Shown: one piece after another, positions 62,827 through 64,000 of the stretch | Position numbering within the stretch: the stretch's first letter is position 1 | Layout of the letters: every line of letters begins with the position of its first letter | Source: Hymenobacter piscis | GTDB taxonomy: Bacteria; Bacteroidota; Bacteroidia; Cytophagales; Hymenobacteraceae | Length of the DNA stretch: 64,000 nt | Direction of reading: 5' to 3' | Assembly (NCBI RefSeq): GCF_018760735.1 | Contig: NZ_JAHHZN010000004.1 | Span: 271,828-335,827, forward strand | The notes under the pieces: generated by a model | Told to the model about the DNA's origin: nothing | Databases searched by the model: none | Seen by the model: the letters and a program-made list of their open reading frames with translations, nothing else | Position numbers and translations under genes: made by a program

Positions 62827-63873
62827 TCAGTTTAAGCCACTCAGCAGTTCTTTTAGCTTATGCATATTTCCATCTTTCTCGATAGGGTTTATCTTATTGA
62901 ACGAGTGAGAAGATAAAGCCTCGTTAAGAATTTGAACTTTTTGTAGCATGGGTATGACATATTTTAAAAAGTGATTAAAATGTTCATATATATCTTGGTA
63001 TGATGTTGCTAATTTATAACCGGGCTTTCCAGAATGGCTTATTATGAAAAGACCTTCAAATCGTAGGTCTCTGATTAGTATTCTTAATTTTTCAACGGTG
63101 AACTGCGAAAAAAATCTTCTTAAATATAGTACTAATTCTAGTGTTGATACTAGTCTTTTAGGGTTTATTTCGCTCTGTAATCTTAGGTAGTTGAGTATAA
63201 TAGATTTTTCATGGCTTGATTTTATGTCATTATTGTATATGTATTTTTCTATTGATTGTAAATTTATCTTCCTTATTTCTTGGTCCATTGTTTCATTAGG
63301 GTCTAGAGAATAGATTACAGACGAAGAGTCAAAAGGAAAATATTCTACAAAGGTCCTTGCATGGATAATGTTGTATAACTCTCGCGCTCTTTCATGCTGA
63401 TGACTTGTGCAAAATATCTTCCCAATACATCCTGAGATGAAATCTGCTAACTGTACCAATTTCTCTCCGCTTTTTTCATCAGTGAGTTGAAATGTCCTTT
63501 CAGGGTAAAATAAATCCCATTTTAATCCATTTTGCTGAATATAATTAGATAATTCATTCCTGAAATCAGTTCCTACTGCATCAGCCCATATATCATACCT
63601 GTTATATCTATTATTGTATTTTGATACAAATAAGTTCTGAAAATATTTATAAAATGTCCTTTTTTGCTTGAGACCTTCACTAGATATATATGATTTGTTG
63701 ATTGCTAGAACATCGATGCTAAAATCTAAATTATCAACAAGGTCTTTTAATATATTTATTCTTTTATGAAAATGCTTTTCCTTTATATTAGACGATTTCA
63801 TGTTGGGGCCTAGGGAGTATTTTTTGCAAATTTTCTCTCTTAGCTTGCATGCCTTTTTATAATCATTTTTATC
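62827..63873 (-). pseudogene. DUF3800 protein, 5' end cut off by an insertion sequence
   Basis: The reading frame is open from 62827 up to about 63873, where it meets the end of the insertion sequence. The first in-frame ATG is at 63801, but the codons before it (DYKKACKLREKICKKYSLGP) look coding, so the gene once began further upstream. The C-terminal DUF3800 pattern is visible (DIWADAVGTDFRNELSNYI, LVQLADFISGCIGKIF), whereas the N-terminal Asp-Glu-Ser-Gly segment of the family is gone. The DNA is far more AT-rich than the core. A product from 63801 (324 aa) could still be made. DUF3800 proteins are of unknown function, often beside mobile or defence genes. Confidence 0.75.
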
Positions 63874-63875
63874 TT

Positions 63876-64000
63876 AGAACTTACGCACTTGGTGGTATCT
63901 TGAAGTAAAACCTAATCCGATGGTTACGCAAGCTACCTACATCGAGTACCTGCTCAGCACGCCCCGCAACTACACGTGTACGCATCTAGCCGAACACCTC
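63876..64000 (+). mobile_element. Left end of an insertion sequence
   Basis: Composition changes sharply at about 63875. The new sequence starts with AGAACTTACGCACTTGG-like DNA, a possible terminal inverted repeat, followed after about 45 bp by a transposase start codon. The other end lies outside the window, so the repeat and the target duplication cannot be checked. Confidence 0.7.
63920..64000 (+). CDS. Transposase, N-terminal fragment (runs off window)
   Basis: The first 27 codons (MVTQATYIEYLLSTPRNYTC...) resemble the start of IS4/IS701-type transposases found in Bacteroidota. The family cannot be fixed from so short a piece. Confidence 0.6.
   Translation, partial: MVTQATYIEYLLSTPRNYTCTHLAEHL

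Overview
The window looks like a piece of a Hymenobacter-type chromosome (Bacteroidota, Cytophagales). The signs are a GC-rich coding core, Bacteroidota promoter elements (-7 TAnnTTTG, sometimes with a -33 TTTG/TTG), a gliding-motility gene (gldC), a type IX secretion (T9SS) type B cargo protein, a BatB/BatC pair and tRNAs without encoded CCA. No rRNA, CRISPR array, integrase or complete prophage was seen. Both ends are AT-rich accessory DNA: a partial DUF2971 gene on the left, and on the right a DUF3800 gene cut off by an insertion sequence whose transposase runs off the edge.

Layout. 0.9-8.3 kb: dnaN, gldC, dcd, hemL and two envelope proteins. 8.5-13.4 kb: an ABC/HlyD/TolC export operon whose ATPase has degenerate catalytic motifs. 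13.4-26 kb: DUF1361, dGTPase, a TPR histidine kinase, AsmA, guanine deaminase, DUF2256, methyltransferase, thioesterase, DinB and an iodotyrosine-deiodinase-like enzyme. 26-42 kb, mostly minus strand: pdhB, a TPR lipoprotein, glycosyltransferase, YbaB, T9SS cargo, hutH, hisS, a STAS-like protein, a DUF2459 protein, a carboxypeptidase-regulatory-like protein and an outer-membrane receptor. 42.2-52.4 kb: a MacAB-like efflux module with its own NtrC-type regulator and kinase. 52.6-57.6 kb: a YwqK/MORN protein, thiolase, BatC and BatB. 57.8-58.2 kb: tRNA-Ser, tRNA-Pro and tRNA-Arg. 58.3-62.8 kb: a small hypothetical gene and a PaoABC-type molybdenum aldehyde oxidoreductase operon.

Best candidate for an undescribed system: the 42.2-52.4 kb module. 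Two sigma54-like -24/-12 elements (before the adaptor gene and before the ATPase gene) each have a 16-bp palindrome (consensus TGTCCGAAATCGGACA) exactly 65 bp upstream. The regulator encoded in the module is a sigma54 activator, and about 750 bp of stacked palindromes carrying eight copies of the half-site TCGGAC lie directly before its gene. Together these suggest a self-contained, envelope-stress-like efflux regulon.

Second theme: the spacers. Many gene junctions hold short tandem repeats with a period of 7, 8-9 or 16 bp, a different motif at almost every site, usually as an inverted pair that folds into a long hairpin. Several repeat arms supply or abut the stop codons of neighbouring genes. 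A separate family of five long, nearly perfect palindromes shares a core like CGTCATTCTGAGCG; three of the five are embedded in the period-16-type repeats.
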